Below are positions 1-10,699 of a stretch of DNA of 64,000 nucleotides, piece after piece. Made by a program: the position numbers and the translations under genes. Under the pieces are notes generated by a model. It saw only the letters and a program-made list of their open reading frames with translations. It was not told the DNA's origin and made no database searches. Origin of the DNA: Astropecten irregularis. Its lineage: Eukaryota; Echinodermata; Asteroidea; Paxillosida; Astropectinidae. Within the stretch, counting starts at the first letter, position 1; the number at the start of each line of letters is the position of its first letter. The stretch is taken from the NCBI GenBank assembly GCA_963971285.1, contig OZ020250.1:8416499-8480498 (forward strand), given 5' to 3'.

Positions 1-877
1 GAGATCACATTACAAGTTGCTCCTGAGTCTATCTGTAGTCGAACTGGCTTTCCCTCTACCAACATCTTGGCATGGATGCCCTTTGCATGTGACTTCTCCA
101 CTTTGTGGACTCGTTCCGGTATGAGGGCCATAGTCATTAGCTCCTCATAGTAAGACTCATCAGAACTACTGTCGTCTTGTACTGGATGGACTTTAGCACT
201 CTTTGTGCGGCACTGCTTTGCATAGTGATTCATTTTGTGGCATTTTCCACACTCTTTGCCGTAAGCTTGGCATTTTTCCTTTGCAAACTCGTGCTGCAGG
301 CCGCAAAACTTACATGTACCAGCTTGCTTCATTGTTTTCTTTTGTGGAGCTTGTCTCTTCTGCTCTTCTGCATGAACTTCTGTGGCGCCAGGCTGTTCAA
401 AGGTTTTTATTCTCTCCTTTGACAGCTCAGTGGCTCTGCTTATGGCTAGACATCTCTCCAGGTCGAGGTTCATCTCTCTCTCAACAGTCGTTCACGCAGA
501 CTGGAGTCTCAGGCCAAAATTGCAGCTCTCAGCAAATACTTTCAGCTCAGTTAAATACTTGTCAACTCTCCACTTTCCTGGTTTCTTGTGAAGAACCTGT
601 ACCGTTGTACTGTCTCATTCTTTTTAGGATCACAGTGAGCGTCCAAAGCTAGGAGAACGTCGTCCAGCTGTGATTCATTTGTTTGCCCAAGTGCCTTGTA
701 CACTTCTATTCCTTTGGTACCAATAAGATACTGGAACATCTTCACTTTGACTGATTCTTCTTTATTAGCCATCGCAAGTTCCGTGTATAGGTTCAATTCT
801 TCTTTCCATCTTTTCCATGTCTTTGGAAGATATCTCACTTCCATGTCAAGGTTAGCGGGTGGCTTTATTCTATCCAT
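1..877 (-). pseudogene. Gypsy gag with nucleocapsid and start of aspartic protease, frameshifted
   Basis: From ATG at 877 the protein starts as a retrotransposon Gag core (about 108 codons, with an LPKTWKRWKEELNLY segment near residue 20) and stops at 551. A neighbouring frame resumes at once with DKYLTELKVFAESCNFG, so a 1-2 base indel near 556-562 broke the gene. About 250 bases of degraded linker follow. Near 300-200 there are two closely spaced zinc knuckles (CKFCG...EKC, then CGKCHKMNHYAKQC). The fragment ends with RLQIDSGATCNVI, the DSG catalytic motif of a retropepsin-type protease, at bases 1-40. The family is recognised from motifs. The break and order are seen directly. Confidence 0.75.
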
Positions 878-1303
878 TTCTCTTGTCAGCGGGTAGATCT
901 ATTATTGCTTATGACAGAAATATTTATGCCCAAGGTCAGAAATTTCCAGGTACTTTCTCCCAAGACTTATACTAATCAGCTAAATCATGGAAGGGGTTTG
1001 ACCCATTCCCAAGATCATTCAGGCTCAAACAAAAACTACCTGTTCTTACAACAATTTCTTCAAAGTTGCAGTTCAGTAACAACATATAGCACAATATCTA
1101 CTGTCTATCGCCTCCGTCTTACTTAGCACAATTTCTAAAGTAAGCATTGAAATCGGTGTACTTTACCCAGCTGTTCACTTCTTACACTGTTGCAGTTAGA
1201 CGCACACAGAGGGTTTTCATTCCACAATCCACAGCCTCGGTTTTAACTTTCTTCTACCATTTGCTGTGCCTGATCAAGTACATGACACTCACTTCTGACA
1301 CCA

Positions 1304-1551
1304 TGTTATAGTTGTGGGTCTTAGCTTATACAAACTGAGACAATAGAGACAGGTTTCAAGTCAACTCAATCAATTGTCATGTTCAAGATCTTCAATATGT
1401 ATGTGCTCTAACTATTATCAGCCGTGCTGGTTAACTGCAATGACTCACTAAAAAGTATGCACTCTTATGATGGTCAACAGAGGGCGGCATTATACTTGAC
1501 CACATTAACTCTTGTTACATATGACATGTACTCAAGCATAGTAAATAAACA
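1304..1551 (-). repeat. Putative 5' LTR of the left-edge Gypsy element
   Basis: The inner end is defined by the primer-binding site beginning TGGTGTCAG at 1303. On the plus strand the LTR starts TGTTATAG. The outer end is placed at ...AATAAACA (1551) because it gives a TG...CA terminus, but no second copy is visible to test this. Confidence 0.4.
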
Positions 1552-2014
1552 TGTTCAACGTTGACATAATTAATGGTAGACAATATGTACGTACATACGG
1601 TGCAAGGTCTCATAAATCCCACTTTCATAAAATTGGGTTTAAGATGTCAAAATACCCCCTCACCCCCTTACTTAACAATCAAACAAAGTATTGTACTTAT
1701 TTCTGCTAAATAATTATTGTCCCATTAATAAGTACAAGACAAAAATGTACAGCAAAAATAAAACCTTTTTGAGTATGATGGCATTATTCATGTTGTGTAT
1801 GTTTCAGTGGACAATAATACAAACATGTTCAAACTAAACTTCCAAGGTAGATGTGCATTATATGTGCACAGAGCTGAAGGGTGTAATTATTCCCTGTGAT
1901 GAAACTCGGAAGTCCTGTAACATTTTCATTCAAAAACTTACATTAGTTTTAAACCGTACCATTTTATGTAGCTTCAAAATAATATGCACAAAAGCCATAC
2001 TTGTCAGTTGGCTG
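1552..2014. other. AT-rich spacer, nothing recognised
   Basis: This stretch has no open frame of note, no repeat shared with the rest of the window and no RNA motif that I can see. Confidence 0.5.
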
Positions 2015-2365
2015 TAAAACTCAATTCTGCAATCTGCCAATGAGTGATGGTGACATAACTTAAATTATAAAGGCATCATTTAAAGTTCCATATACTCAGT
2101 GAACTGAAATACAATATTTTTATGCACACATCACATAAATAAATGTTCAATTTTGATAAATCAGAAAAGCCTGATAAATCTGCAGCTTTTCAAAAACTTT
2201 GAAAGTACTTGTATTTATTTGAGTTTTTTACTAGCATCCCAATAACAACACTTTGAGACAGGCATGTTTTACATTTGCAGTATTAAAAACAATCCAATTC
2301 TGCAGACTGCTAAGAAGTGATGGGCTGCAACTAATTATGGAGGCATAGTTGAAAGTTTTATCTGG
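2015..2365. repeat. Diverged direct repeat pair, ~70-bp units
   Basis: Two units (about 2015-2085 and 2290-2360) share a core of AATTCTGCA, a variable stretch, GTGATGG, AACT-AATTAT, AGGCAT and GAAAGTT or AAAGTT, with scattered substitutions and small indels. They sit just left of the 2.5 kb foldback and may be internal repeats of the same old element. Confidence 0.45.
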
Positions 2366-2454
2366 AGAAGTATCACAAAAAAACTGCAGATACACAAACC
2401 CATTTAAGTACACATGTATATTGATGAAACATACATGTACATATATAAGACTTA

Positions 2455-2706
2455 AAGCTATGCATGGTGGAAGTACTAAAAGAAGGTAGGTTTGCGGTGA
2501 CACCATGTAATGTCTTCTGCGAGAGTGTATGTTTCTGAGAAGAACCGGTGGAAGTTATGTAGTGTGATCTGTTCGTCCTCAGGAGAGTGACTGAGGATGA
2601 ACAGAGCACCCAGTTCAGAAGGTCAAGATGACACCATCGGTTCTTCTCAGAACCACACACTCTCACAGAAAAGATTACATGTGTCACCCCAAACCTTCCT
2701 TCTTTC
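2455..2706. repeat. Foldback (inverted) repeat, ~75-bp arms
   Basis: The left arm (about 2482-2552) and right arm (about 2630-2706) are imperfect reverse complements. Both contain AGAAGGtaGGTTTG, GTGACAC, ATGTAAT, GAGAGTGT and TCTGAGAAGAACC on their own strands. The centre is near 2590. The left arm also resembles the unit repeated at 45.9-46.6 kb (GCATGG-GAAGTAC, GGTAACACCATGTGACACTC), so both loci carry the same family. There is no coding content. It fits a foldback or MITE-type element. Confidence 0.6.
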
Positions 2707-2904
2707 GAAACATACATGTTATGTAAACCCAAACCATTACTTGTTATTGAGCATGTTAAGGTACATGTACACTACAGTTTGTGAATACATGTACTTTCAT
2801 GCACATGGTGTGCGTAGTTTACGTAAATCACAGAAAATGAATGTCATTGCTGGTATATTACTTCATACAGGACAAAAATCTAATGCAACACAGCACGTCA
2901 AATT

Positions 2905-3006
2905 CTAAGCGTAATTTGTTCTTGTACTCCCACGATTCGTTGGTGGACTGTCCTCATCACTGCACGTGCCTCGTGTCATAATCAGCCACTGCATGATAAT
3001 TCGGTG
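2905..3006 (-). CDS. Candidate small terminal exon, unknown protein
   Basis: On the minus strand a long pyrimidine tract (complement of 3011-3040) ends in AG at 3008-3007. It is followed by 33 open codons and a TAG at 2907-2905, giving a polar tail (SDEDSPPTNRGSTRTNYA). It lies on the same strand as the SAM-like exons at 5-6 kb and downstream of them, so it could be their last exon. Nothing in the sequence proves this, and the tail matches no family I recognise. It could equally be chance. Confidence 0.2.
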   Translation of the reverse strand, partial: HRIIMQWLIMTRGTCSDEDSPPTNRGSTRTNYA

Positions 3007-3634
3007 CTAAGAGTGGAGAAAAAGAAAAGAAAAGAAAAATGAAAATTGAGTCTCGATAAGCTGTTAACATGGATTGCAAATATTGATGTAGATGGAGTTC
3101 GGAAGGACAAGCTTACAATATTCCAATTCAGGTAACAAATGGCATGACCATTTATCTCCATGAACATTAAAAATAAAATTATGTATTGGTCCTTCCAATT
3201 TGGTAACAACAATTTTACGAAGCTATGATTATCCACAACATGCCATGCTAATACAATTTGATGATAAACATGACGATCATGAATGATGATTTTTTTGTTA
3301 CCTGTTTACATGGTTTACATTGCAAATCTGTTTTAATAACAGATATGATGAACAATTCCATGTATGTAGTAGAAATCAAATGTTATAATATTGTGACATT
3401 GTGAGTACAATGTAACACCTGTTATTATACAACCAGTCATTGATGATAAAGTACCTGATGATCACCATACAAAACAAAGTATGGAGAAAACTTTGTGTGA
3501 TATGGCATGCATGGGGACAAAATTCAGGCATATTATGAACATCATGCATGTGTTTAAAGAAAACTTGACCCATAGCCAATAATGTTTGTATTTTGACATT
3601 CATATACATGCGAACCCAGCTTTTCATACAGGGC

Positions 3635-4762
3635 TAGTCTTGTCCAAGACGTTGATTATGCGCTAGTCCCTCCAAACAATTACCCGACCCAAATGAACAC
3701 AGTGGAGCATTCCACCACCCTACGAAAAAAACAACGTCTTGTTGATTTACGATGGTGTCACGTGACGAAGACTGAGCGTGACCTCTGTGGGTAAAATTGC
3801 ATATTCATTGAGGTCAACAACGGGGTGCAATGCGCTGTTTTGGTCAGCGCCCAATCCACGCACGTGGTATGGCGTGATATACCATGCCAGTGCATATCGC
3901 GTTATGACGGTACGTCGGTTGAAACTCGGCCGCAACCGTTATTGCCATGGAGCAATAACAACAGATAGCTCCATGGTCATTACCAAAGGCATGGCTTGAT
4001 TATACAGTGTACTTCGATCAACTGTCATGCGGCACAAAAAGATTTCGAGAAATTATAGGATATGAATAAGCCGTATTTTACAGCTTTTTGGGTTATCCTT
4101 GGCTTTTGTTATTCGTTATTTATTGTGTATTTTGTGTGTACAGTACTTTTGTATGTTGCCAAAATAAATGAATGAATGAAGGGACGAATGAAATAATTTC
4201 ACTGAATTATGATACCATGGAGTCTGTTACCGGGCTCCATGAAGACACGGAATGATTTCGAGGGGCACGGTTAGTAAATTTATTCCATTCCCAAGTTGTC
4301 TAAGAGCCTTGTTGTTCTCCGGAAAACTCTCGAATCCCCGACATTTGTGTTGCAAAATCCAAGGCTTCCAGATTCAATACGATCCGTCAGCAGCCATGGT
4401 ACGATATCAATGTAGGCCTACATGTACGGCACATGTAAAGTACTGTACAGTATAGGGCCTACATGTGTGTGTATGCGTACTGCATATAATGCTTGCGACG
4501 TCGTTGCGGTACTAGACTTCATCCCCATGCAAATTTTCAAAATATATTAATGCAAATAAGGCTACGTCATGATGCGCCGACTACGCGGGATGTTATTGCC
4601 CGGAATTTGCCGGGCAGTTTGGAGTAAATGGACAAGACGGTATTACAGGCTTGTGTTTGTGGCGTAGACGTTATTTCGGGTCGTTTGTTGTGTTGACACG
4701 TACACGTACGTGCGATCTGTTGGCCAGGTACAACTACGTAATACCGTCTTGAACAAGACTAA
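3635..4762. mobile_element. Non-autonomous DNA transposon with 8-bp target duplication
   Basis: Terminal inverted repeats TAGTCTTGTCCAAGACG (3635-3651) and its near-complement (4745-4762, one mismatch plus one extra terminal A) are flanked by the identical 8-mer TACAGGGC at 3627-3634 and 4763-4770. Eight-bp duplications are typical of hAT and P superfamilies. There is no long ORF. The TIR is itself palindromic (GTCTTG..CAAGAC), and the same motif marks the inner edges of the inverted repeat at 7.0 and 8.3 kb. Internal 4140-4185 carries an AATAAATGAATGAATGAA tail, perhaps an old LINE end. Confidence 0.65.
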
Positions 4763-5064
4763 TACAGGGCCTGAAATTGGAATTGAAATTAATAAGACAT
4801 AATGTAGTTAAGTTCTATTCCAAAATAAACATATTTTAGCAAGCATTTTACAAATGGTTGTCCATATCAGGAAACCTTGAACATGATGATATTAATAAAC
4901 CACCTGTATATGCCACACACTCAAACAACGCCCTCACTGAGGCAAAAACAAGCAGAACACTAAACCACAGCTGCCTGGTGTAAAAAAGTGAACATGACAT
5001 CAGCATACCAGCAGTGCTGCACATTATGGAAGAGTTATGCAAGGGGTCCTTGATGAAAACTCAC

Positions 5065-5934
5065 CTACAGCTTGGCACTGTTATAGCGATCACCAATTTT
5101 CGTTACTCCCAATGATTTCAACTCATCATCAGACATAGAGGGAAACATGGAGGAAGTCACCTTTAAGAAAAACAAAATATTTAGTAAACATGCTGAACAC
5201 AAGCCTCTGAAAAGGGGAATAGTAGTGAGAAGGGGATAGGAGGTAGAAAACTACATGTATACTTCACTTAGTGCATCATGGGAACTGTCACTTGAGTCCA
5301 GGACTCGGCCTCAAGTTGCAATTTTCTTGATTTGCACTCGACTTAAGTCTTGAGTTATGTTAGGCCAAAGACTCTGCCTTGACAAGTATGACTCGAACTC
5401 AACACTTAGTGACATTAAAAAATTTGCCTTTTAAACAACAATCTTAAAGTGATTTTACATCATTAAATTATAAAACCAGTAAACAACTGTAGGATTGCAA
5501 ATAATAATATTTCAGGATTGATACAAGTAAACTGCTTACAATGTACAAGATAGCAACAGCAGCATTGTAAACATAACTATGACTTACGAGTACTGTACCT
5601 AATTGCACTGATCAAAATGGAACAACCTAAAACATATTGATGGGTTAACGTAATTCAAGTCGGGGGCTGGGATGTCGTCCCCCTCTCACCCCAGCTGGTT
5701 TGAGGGTGAATTTGTAAGAGGCATATTTGTTGGGAGCAACTTTGTTGGGAGCAAGCTTGCTGGGGTGACATGACCAGCATTCTTTAAGACAACATGTGTG
5801 TAAAAACGTGGTTTTGGTAGTCCTAAAACTCATCATAATAACACACACACAACAAAACAACATTGACATACATTTTGCTCTTCAAACTCGTGTAGTATCT
5901 CCTCGAGACCCATTTGCAAAAGAATATCAGCAAT
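5065..5934 (-). CDS. Two exons encoding a SAM-like domain, partial host-type gene
   Basis: Exon 1 (5934-5872, 63 nt) follows an AG acceptor and ends at a GTATGT donor. It encodes 21 residues including ILLQMGLEEILHEFEEQN. Exon 2 (5160 to about 5065) follows a pyrimidine-rich AG acceptor and continues in the same phase (0) with MSDDELKSLGVTKIGDR. Together they give the hydrophobic spacing and the LGV-x2-GDR helix-5 signature of a sterile alpha motif (SAM) domain, a protein-interaction module. Exon 2 ends oddly. The best donor (TAG then GTGAGT at 5064) puts an in-frame TAG at the junction. A weaker donor three bases earlier (GTAGGT at 5068) would avoid it. The intron of about 710 bp lacks recognised repeats. 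The start codon and other exons were not found. It could be a host gene or the N-terminus of a transposon protein, since some transposases carry SAM domains. Confidence 0.45.
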
Positions 5935-5938
5935 CTAC

Positions 5939-6560
5939 GTATAAACAATAAAAAGAACATAGCTTAAAACAAGTTAGAAGCAACTCAAAGAAAAATCATA
6001 AGACAATTAGAATTTGATGAAACCAGCATTTAATTAATTTGTAGCAACTGAGTATTAAAAAAGTCCAGTTAGGTGAGGGGCTATTTTTACGAATAATTAT
6101 GATTATAATCGTCATTGTGCCTTTTGTCGAGGTATCAAGTTTTCGAGGATTGACCTCCTATCATTAGTAGCGACTTGCAGGCCTGTGTACGTATCACACA
6201 ATCAGTTGATTTGTTTCCTTCCTCCATGGTTTTATGTACGGTAAGTGCTCCCCGCAAGCCGAAACTACTGTACATGTCATCAACAGTTCACTGACTTCTG
6301 TATGTGACTTTTTGTCTTGCTTGGAATAAATGATAAGGGCCTACACCCTCGAAAACCGGTACATCGAGGAAATATTAGGGGGCCTAATTAGTAATATGAA
6401 TCCCCAGGAAGACAACCGCAAGTGGAAGAACTCATTTTGGGTCACTTTGATGACAAACATAAATAAAGTAATAAGAAATACAATTATATTTACCCGGTTT
6501 TCAGTCCCCAATTTTCGAGAGGCGGAGTGGCAGCATATGCGTACAGCATAGCATGCATAG
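5939..6560. other. Intergenic or intronic spacer
   Basis: I see no convincing exon, repeat or RNA here. Short open frames on the plus strand (for example 6330-6551) have no recognisable content. Confidence 0.5.
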
Positions 6561-7037
6561 AGTACGAAGCAGAAATCGGGTCAAAAAGATTGGAACACAT
6601 TAGGCCTACTTGGAATCGGATGAATTTTTGAGAAGCTAACATGTTGTGAAACCTAATGTTTTGAAAAATCGAACATATTTTTTAAGACTCGGATGCATTT
6701 TCAAAAACCTAATCAAATTTAACTACCGAACATATTCAAGTTTCGGATGTTTTTGCGAATCCGATCATTTTTCAAACATCGAACATGTTTCCGAATCGGA
6801 TGCAATTCCAAAAACCTAACATGTTTTTCGATTCGAATGCATTTTCAAATTCCGAATACCCACAAAACAGCCGTAGGCATAAAACAGCCGTAGAGGGTGT
6901 GTCAGGTTCACGTAATTTCATCCGAGTTTTCATTTCATCCGATTCTGAAAAGCATCAAAAACTTTTGACCCTGTTCGGGCCGGGTTTTGCCGAGTGCCCG
7001 AGCCCAGAACTGATAGTCTTGTAACAAGACGTCCGGG
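6561..7037 (+). repeat. Left arm of a long inverted repeat
   Basis: This segment is nearly the reverse complement of 8250-8724 over about 475 bp. The outer edge is GTACGAAGCAGAAATCGGG and the inner edge is TAGTCTTGTAACAAGACG. Both arms contain many short alternating motifs (AATCGGATG, CGAACAT, CCTAA) that give accidental open frames. Differences between the arms are scattered substitutions plus a few short indels. With its partner it bounds an element of about 2.2 kb. Confidence 0.8.
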
Positions 7038-7170
7038 GAAAACTCCACGCCCCACTGCAAGCCTATATACGGCCAGAGCCACAGACAGTGTTCGCAGTGT
7101 TTGGCGTGGCGTGCCACTATTATATACATGTACTAGACTTACTAGTACAATGAATTATAAGGCCTTGTGG

Positions 7171-7556
7171 AAAATGGAGAAAAGACCAAATGTGCACCCC
7201 TTAAACTATGGAGGTAGAAATAGAAATTATTACTGTAGTCACGCTCGTACTAGGCCCAGTGGCGTCACCAGACTTTGATTCTAGGGGGGCACAAGGGGGG
7301 CACTAGCAATTGTTGGGGGGGGGGCACTACAATAATGTATATTATATTTTTTTTCACCAACCCAAATCTCAAATGGGGGGGGCACGCGGGGGGGGCACGA
7401 GGTTTTCCAGGGGGGGCACGTGCCCCCCCCCCCCCCCCCCCCCCTTAGCGACGCCACTGACTAGGCCATGATCATGACACCTATCGAGTGACGGAGTCTG
7501 GGGTGGGGGGGTATTTATAATAAAATGGAGAAAAGACCAAATGTGCACCCCTTAAA
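7171..7556. repeat. 35-bp direct repeats flanking the G/C-rich insertion
   Basis: The same 35 bases (starting AAAATGGAGAAAAGACC, ending CCCCTTAAAC) occur at 7171-7205 and 7522-7556. Between them lies a hAT-type MITE plus about 60 bp on each side. The copies are identical, so this is a recent local duplication or the product of an aberrant insertion. Confidence 0.7.
7257..7459. mobile_element. hAT-type MITE, 203 bp
   Basis: The termini CAGTGGCGTC (7257) and GACGCCACTG (7459) are inverted repeats flanked by the identical 8-mer ACTAGGCC (7249-7256 and 7460-7467). A CAG-type terminus with an 8-bp duplication is the hAT signature. The interior is G-tracts alternating with GGGGCAC and GAGGTTTTCCAG blocks and has no coding capacity. 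A second full copy lies at 22433-22636. Confidence 0.9.
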
Positions 7557-7559
7557 CAA

Positions 7560-8249
7560 TCCCTTAATTTTCTTGTGGCTTTTTAAACCATTTTTTCACA
7601 CCGGTGATTTAATTGTAATGGCCAGGTTTTATACAATAAAAGAAAAATGTCGACCGTCTTCTACCTGTTTTGTAACTTACAAAGAAAATAACGGAGGCCA
7701 TGCCCATTTTCATATACAAGACATAAGCTTGTCCCTCGATAAGTTTTTCAAGCCCACACGGATTACGACTCAGTTTTTTTTTTTCATTTTCAATCAACTC
7801 AGCAATATCCTGATCGAGACTGTCGACCCAGCTTTCGGCGATAACTGTTGTAGTTCGACGAACTACACGTTCGATTGATCGTAATATTATCATCAGTGAA
7901 TGCTGGTCAACTCGTACGCCGACCAAATCGTACGGCGCCGACGCGACCTGACTCGTACGCCCCATCTCTACGACTTACGAGTTGGTCGGCGTACGAGTTG
8001 ACATAACAGCGCACGAGTTGATTGGCGTACGCGGGTTGATTAGCTTCGGTAATGATTTTAGTACAAAAGATGAGACAAACATGGCGACACTAGCTACTAG
8101 TGAACCCCTGGCGAGTCCGTTCTGAATCCCTTTTGGCAGCCTAACGTAACACTTATGCCTACTATAGTAAGCTCACTGGCTTTTGACAGTCCTCAATACG
8201 CTTAATATAGAATGCAGGAATATGACTGTGTTGTATGCACTGTAAGAAA
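7560..8249. other. Spacer inside the long inverted repeat
   Basis: Non-coding interior of the inverted-repeat element. Short complementary GTACG/CGTAC and ACTCGTACG blocks occur at 7900-8030. Open frames here lack any recognisable domain. Confidence 0.4.
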
Positions 8250-8724
8250 GACATGCCCGACGTCTTGTTGCAAGACTATCAGTCTGGGCTCGGGCACTCG
8301 GCAAAACCCGGCCCGAACAGGGTCAAAAGTTTCGGATGCTTTTCAGAATCGGATGAAATGAAAACTCGGATGAAATTACGTGAACCTAACACACACTCTA
8401 CGGCTGTTTTATGCCTACGGCTGTTTTGTGGGCATTCGGAACTTGAAAATGCATTCGAATCGAAAAACATGTTAGGTTTTTGGAATTGCATCCGATTCGG
8501 AAACATGTTCGATGTTTGAAAAATGATCCGATTCGCAAAAACATCCGAAACTTGAATATGTTCGGTCGTTAAATTTGATTAGGTTTTTGAAAATGCATCC
8601 GAGTCTTAAAAAATATGTTCGATTTTTCAAAACATTAGGTTTCAAAACATGTTAGCTTCTCAAAAATTCATCCGATTGCAAGTAATGTATTCCAATCTTT
8701 TTGACCCGATTTCTGCTTCGTACA
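8250..8724 (-). repeat. Right arm of the long inverted repeat
   Basis: Reverse-complement partner of 6561-7037, with the same inner (CGTCTTGTTGCAAGACTA) and outer motifs. The 75-79 codon frames on opposite strands of the two arms translate almost identically, which reflects the duplication and not a gene. Confidence 0.8.
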
Positions 8725-8847
8725 TAGAGCTGGTACAACACTGCAGTGAAAGCGCGCGAGCCAGACGGGTGCACCAGACTATTTGATTACCTACCGAGCT
8801 ACCTAGGTTGCTAAGAAAAACAAAAAAATAACGCCTGAGTGGGTTTA

Positions 8848-9105
8848 CGACTTGGGGCTCAAGTCGTGAATATTGACGTGAATATTTACGACTTCGGGCC
8901 CAAGTCGTGAATATTGGCGTAAATAATGGCGTCAATATTTACGACTTGGGGGTCATGTCGTGAATATTGGCGTAAATAATTGCGTCAATATTTACGACTT
9001 GGGGCCCAAGTCGTGAATATTGGCGTAAATATTTGCGTCAATATTTACGACTTGGGGCCCAAGTCGTGAATATTGGCGTGAATATTGGCGTATATCTCCC
9101 AGCGA
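8848..9105. repeat. Tandem repeat with palindromic core, ~42-54 bp period
   Basis: Five successive units carry a palindrome built on CGACTTGGGGCCCAAGTCG followed by TGAATATTGGCGTAAATA and GCGTCAATATTTA. Spacing is about 42 bp for the first step and 51-54 bp after that. Some units have compensating or partial changes in the palindrome (GGGGCTC, CGGGCCC, GGGGGTCATG). There is no coding content. Confidence 0.75.
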
Positions 9106-9124
9106 GGCACTGAATTCCAGAAAG

Positions 9125-9607
9125 GTGAAGTGCGAGCTACCTGAGTCCCAGTCTCCCATCAATGCGCAACATCATGACCTCATCATGCGACAACGGGATG
9201 CACTACATAAGTCGAAGATGAAGACGCACGCAGACACTTTTCTTCATGTCAAACCATCTAACATCCAGCCAGGAGACACAGTCATTGTGCGTCAACCAAA
9301 GAAGTCCAAGAACACTACACCATTCAACCCGAAGCCCTTCCAAGTCACATCGAGAAGAGGAAACATGGATGAAGCTACAAGAGGGGAAAATGTCAAATGT
9401 CAAAAGAACATCTCCCACTTCAAGAAAGTCCACGTCCCACCCCCTGACCCAACCACCTCGGACGACGAAGACAACGACGAGGAAACAGAATTGCCTGTAG
9501 TCACGGAAACGCTCCCTAGCCGAAGTGCCCCTCCCCTCTCTGAAGTTCTGTCTCCAGCTCCGTCGGTCCACTCGAATCCAAAGCGATTCAAGGACATTGT
9601 ACAGTGA
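9125..9607 (+). pseudogene. C-terminal fragment of a Ty3/Gypsy integrase
   Basis: The open frame contains the post-catalytic integrase tail: a charged helix (RQRDALHKSKMKTHAD), then GDTVIVRQPKKSKNTTPFNPKPF and QVTSRRGNM, the SH3-like region typical of K02A2.6-type Gypsy Pol, then an acidic, proline-rich tail. Upstream of 9120 is satellite DNA, so the catalytic core, RT and gag are missing. The fragment is 5'-truncated, probably by the satellite expansion or a deletion. It has no ATG of its own that would make sense. Confidence 0.8.
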
Positions 9608-9610
9608 ATC

Positions 9611-9998
9611 TTCAAAAACAACTGCATATTCAATCAAACACTCACTATATACACACACGAAAAACAAACACAGACGTGATATGTTTTGAACCTGTTTTGG
9701 GGGTTTTTTTAAGAAAGAAAGTGAGGAAAACAGATTCACCTCTTATCAGTCAAATTCAATAGTTCTATAAAACCGATTTTATTTTCAAACTTTTTCACTA
9801 AACCCATTTACCTAAAAGGAAATCTGCATTTTGTTAAAGAATACAAAAGCAACCCAAAACCAAAAAGCTGCACCATTTTACTTCAACAAACTCGTATTTC
9901 CAGTGTATCAATCTATTCTGGACACTTAAAGGTTTTTACTTTCCGTTCCAGTTAAAAGAGCTAGTAAAAAAAAGGTTTATTGTTGACAAGCTATCTAA
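9611..9998 (+). other. 3' flank of the integrase remnant, possible LTR remains
   Basis: AT-rich DNA with a purine run (AAGAAAGAAAGTGAGGAAAA near 9711-9730) that could be the polypurine tract of the truncated Gypsy element. No LTR partner is visible, so this is a guess. Confidence 0.25.
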
Positions 9999-10215
9999 GA
10001 GCCTTTACGAAACCAGGCTTGATGCTAGGGCTTGGGACTTATTACGCTAACGACATTTGAAGCCCACAAAATAAAATGAAGGGATTGGGCCACATGACGA
10101 AGCCGAAGAAAGGTTCCAGCTTCGGAATGTATCTCAATCCTTTCATTTCATTTTAGAACACTAAATGGCAGTGACAAAACAAATCCAAAGCCTAGCCTCA
10201 TTTCGTAAAGGCCCT
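9999..10215. mobile_element. Palindromic MITE, ~215 bp
   Basis: The ends are imperfect inverted repeats: GCCTTTACGAAA, GGCT and GGGCTT-GGA on the left, with the complement at 10170-10215. A second complementary pair lies inside (AAAATGAAGGGATTG against CAATCCTTTCATTTCATTTT around 10070-10160). The whole element could fold into one long hairpin. No clear target duplication was found. Confidence 0.55.
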
Positions 10216-10699
10216 ATGAAAGAGGGTGAATGTTGTTGAAAGCGCCCCCTCTGTTGTTTTATATTGAATATACCAAGATGGCCGAATAAACCACACGGTC
10301 AAATCAAAGTTCCTTGTATTCCTTGTGCGACTTTGCCACTCAGTCACCATAGTAGTATAAGTAGTAGTTGATGACAGCGTTCTCCTCTTATACGCGTGCG
10401 CACAATGTTTCAATTCCCAATAATTGGAAACTTTAAACCGATCCATTGGAATTATGCCCATCTGTTGAGATTATTATTCCACTTTCTACCCAACACTTCG
10501 TGGTTGGATCAAGTAATGCAATAAAACATATTAATTTGGCAATGTTTATCCAACTAATCTTACTAAAAAATCTTCCAACGTTGGTCAATACTTTGACTTG
10601 CCCAACCCTCAAATTTACTCAATCGTTGAACAAAAAAATCACCAGCTATTTGCAAATGAAGTTTACCCAGTGTTAATTTGCCCAGCATTTTTAACAGTA

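Larger units (their letters stand above)
1..1551 (-). mobile_element. Ty3/Gypsy LTR retrotransposon, left-truncated by the window edge
   Basis: Minus-strand order is LTR (about 1551-1304), primer-binding site reading TGGTGTCAGAAGTGAG from 1303, leader, gag (ATG at 877), double zinc knuckle, then a protease DSG motif at the window edge. The LTR inner boundary is sharp (ACA just before TGG). Its outer boundary is a guess, because the partner LTR is outside the window. Polymerase, RNase H and integrase, if present, lie to the left of base 1. The frame is broken within gag, so this copy is not expected to be functional. Confidence 0.8.

Noticed and set aside
6785..7024. 79-codon frame almost identical to one at 8279-8506 on the other strand
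   Set aside because: The similarity comes from the DNA inverted repeat and not from a conserved protein.
9203..9739. 178-codon minus-strand frame
   Set aside because: It is antisense to the recognisable integrase tail on the plus strand.
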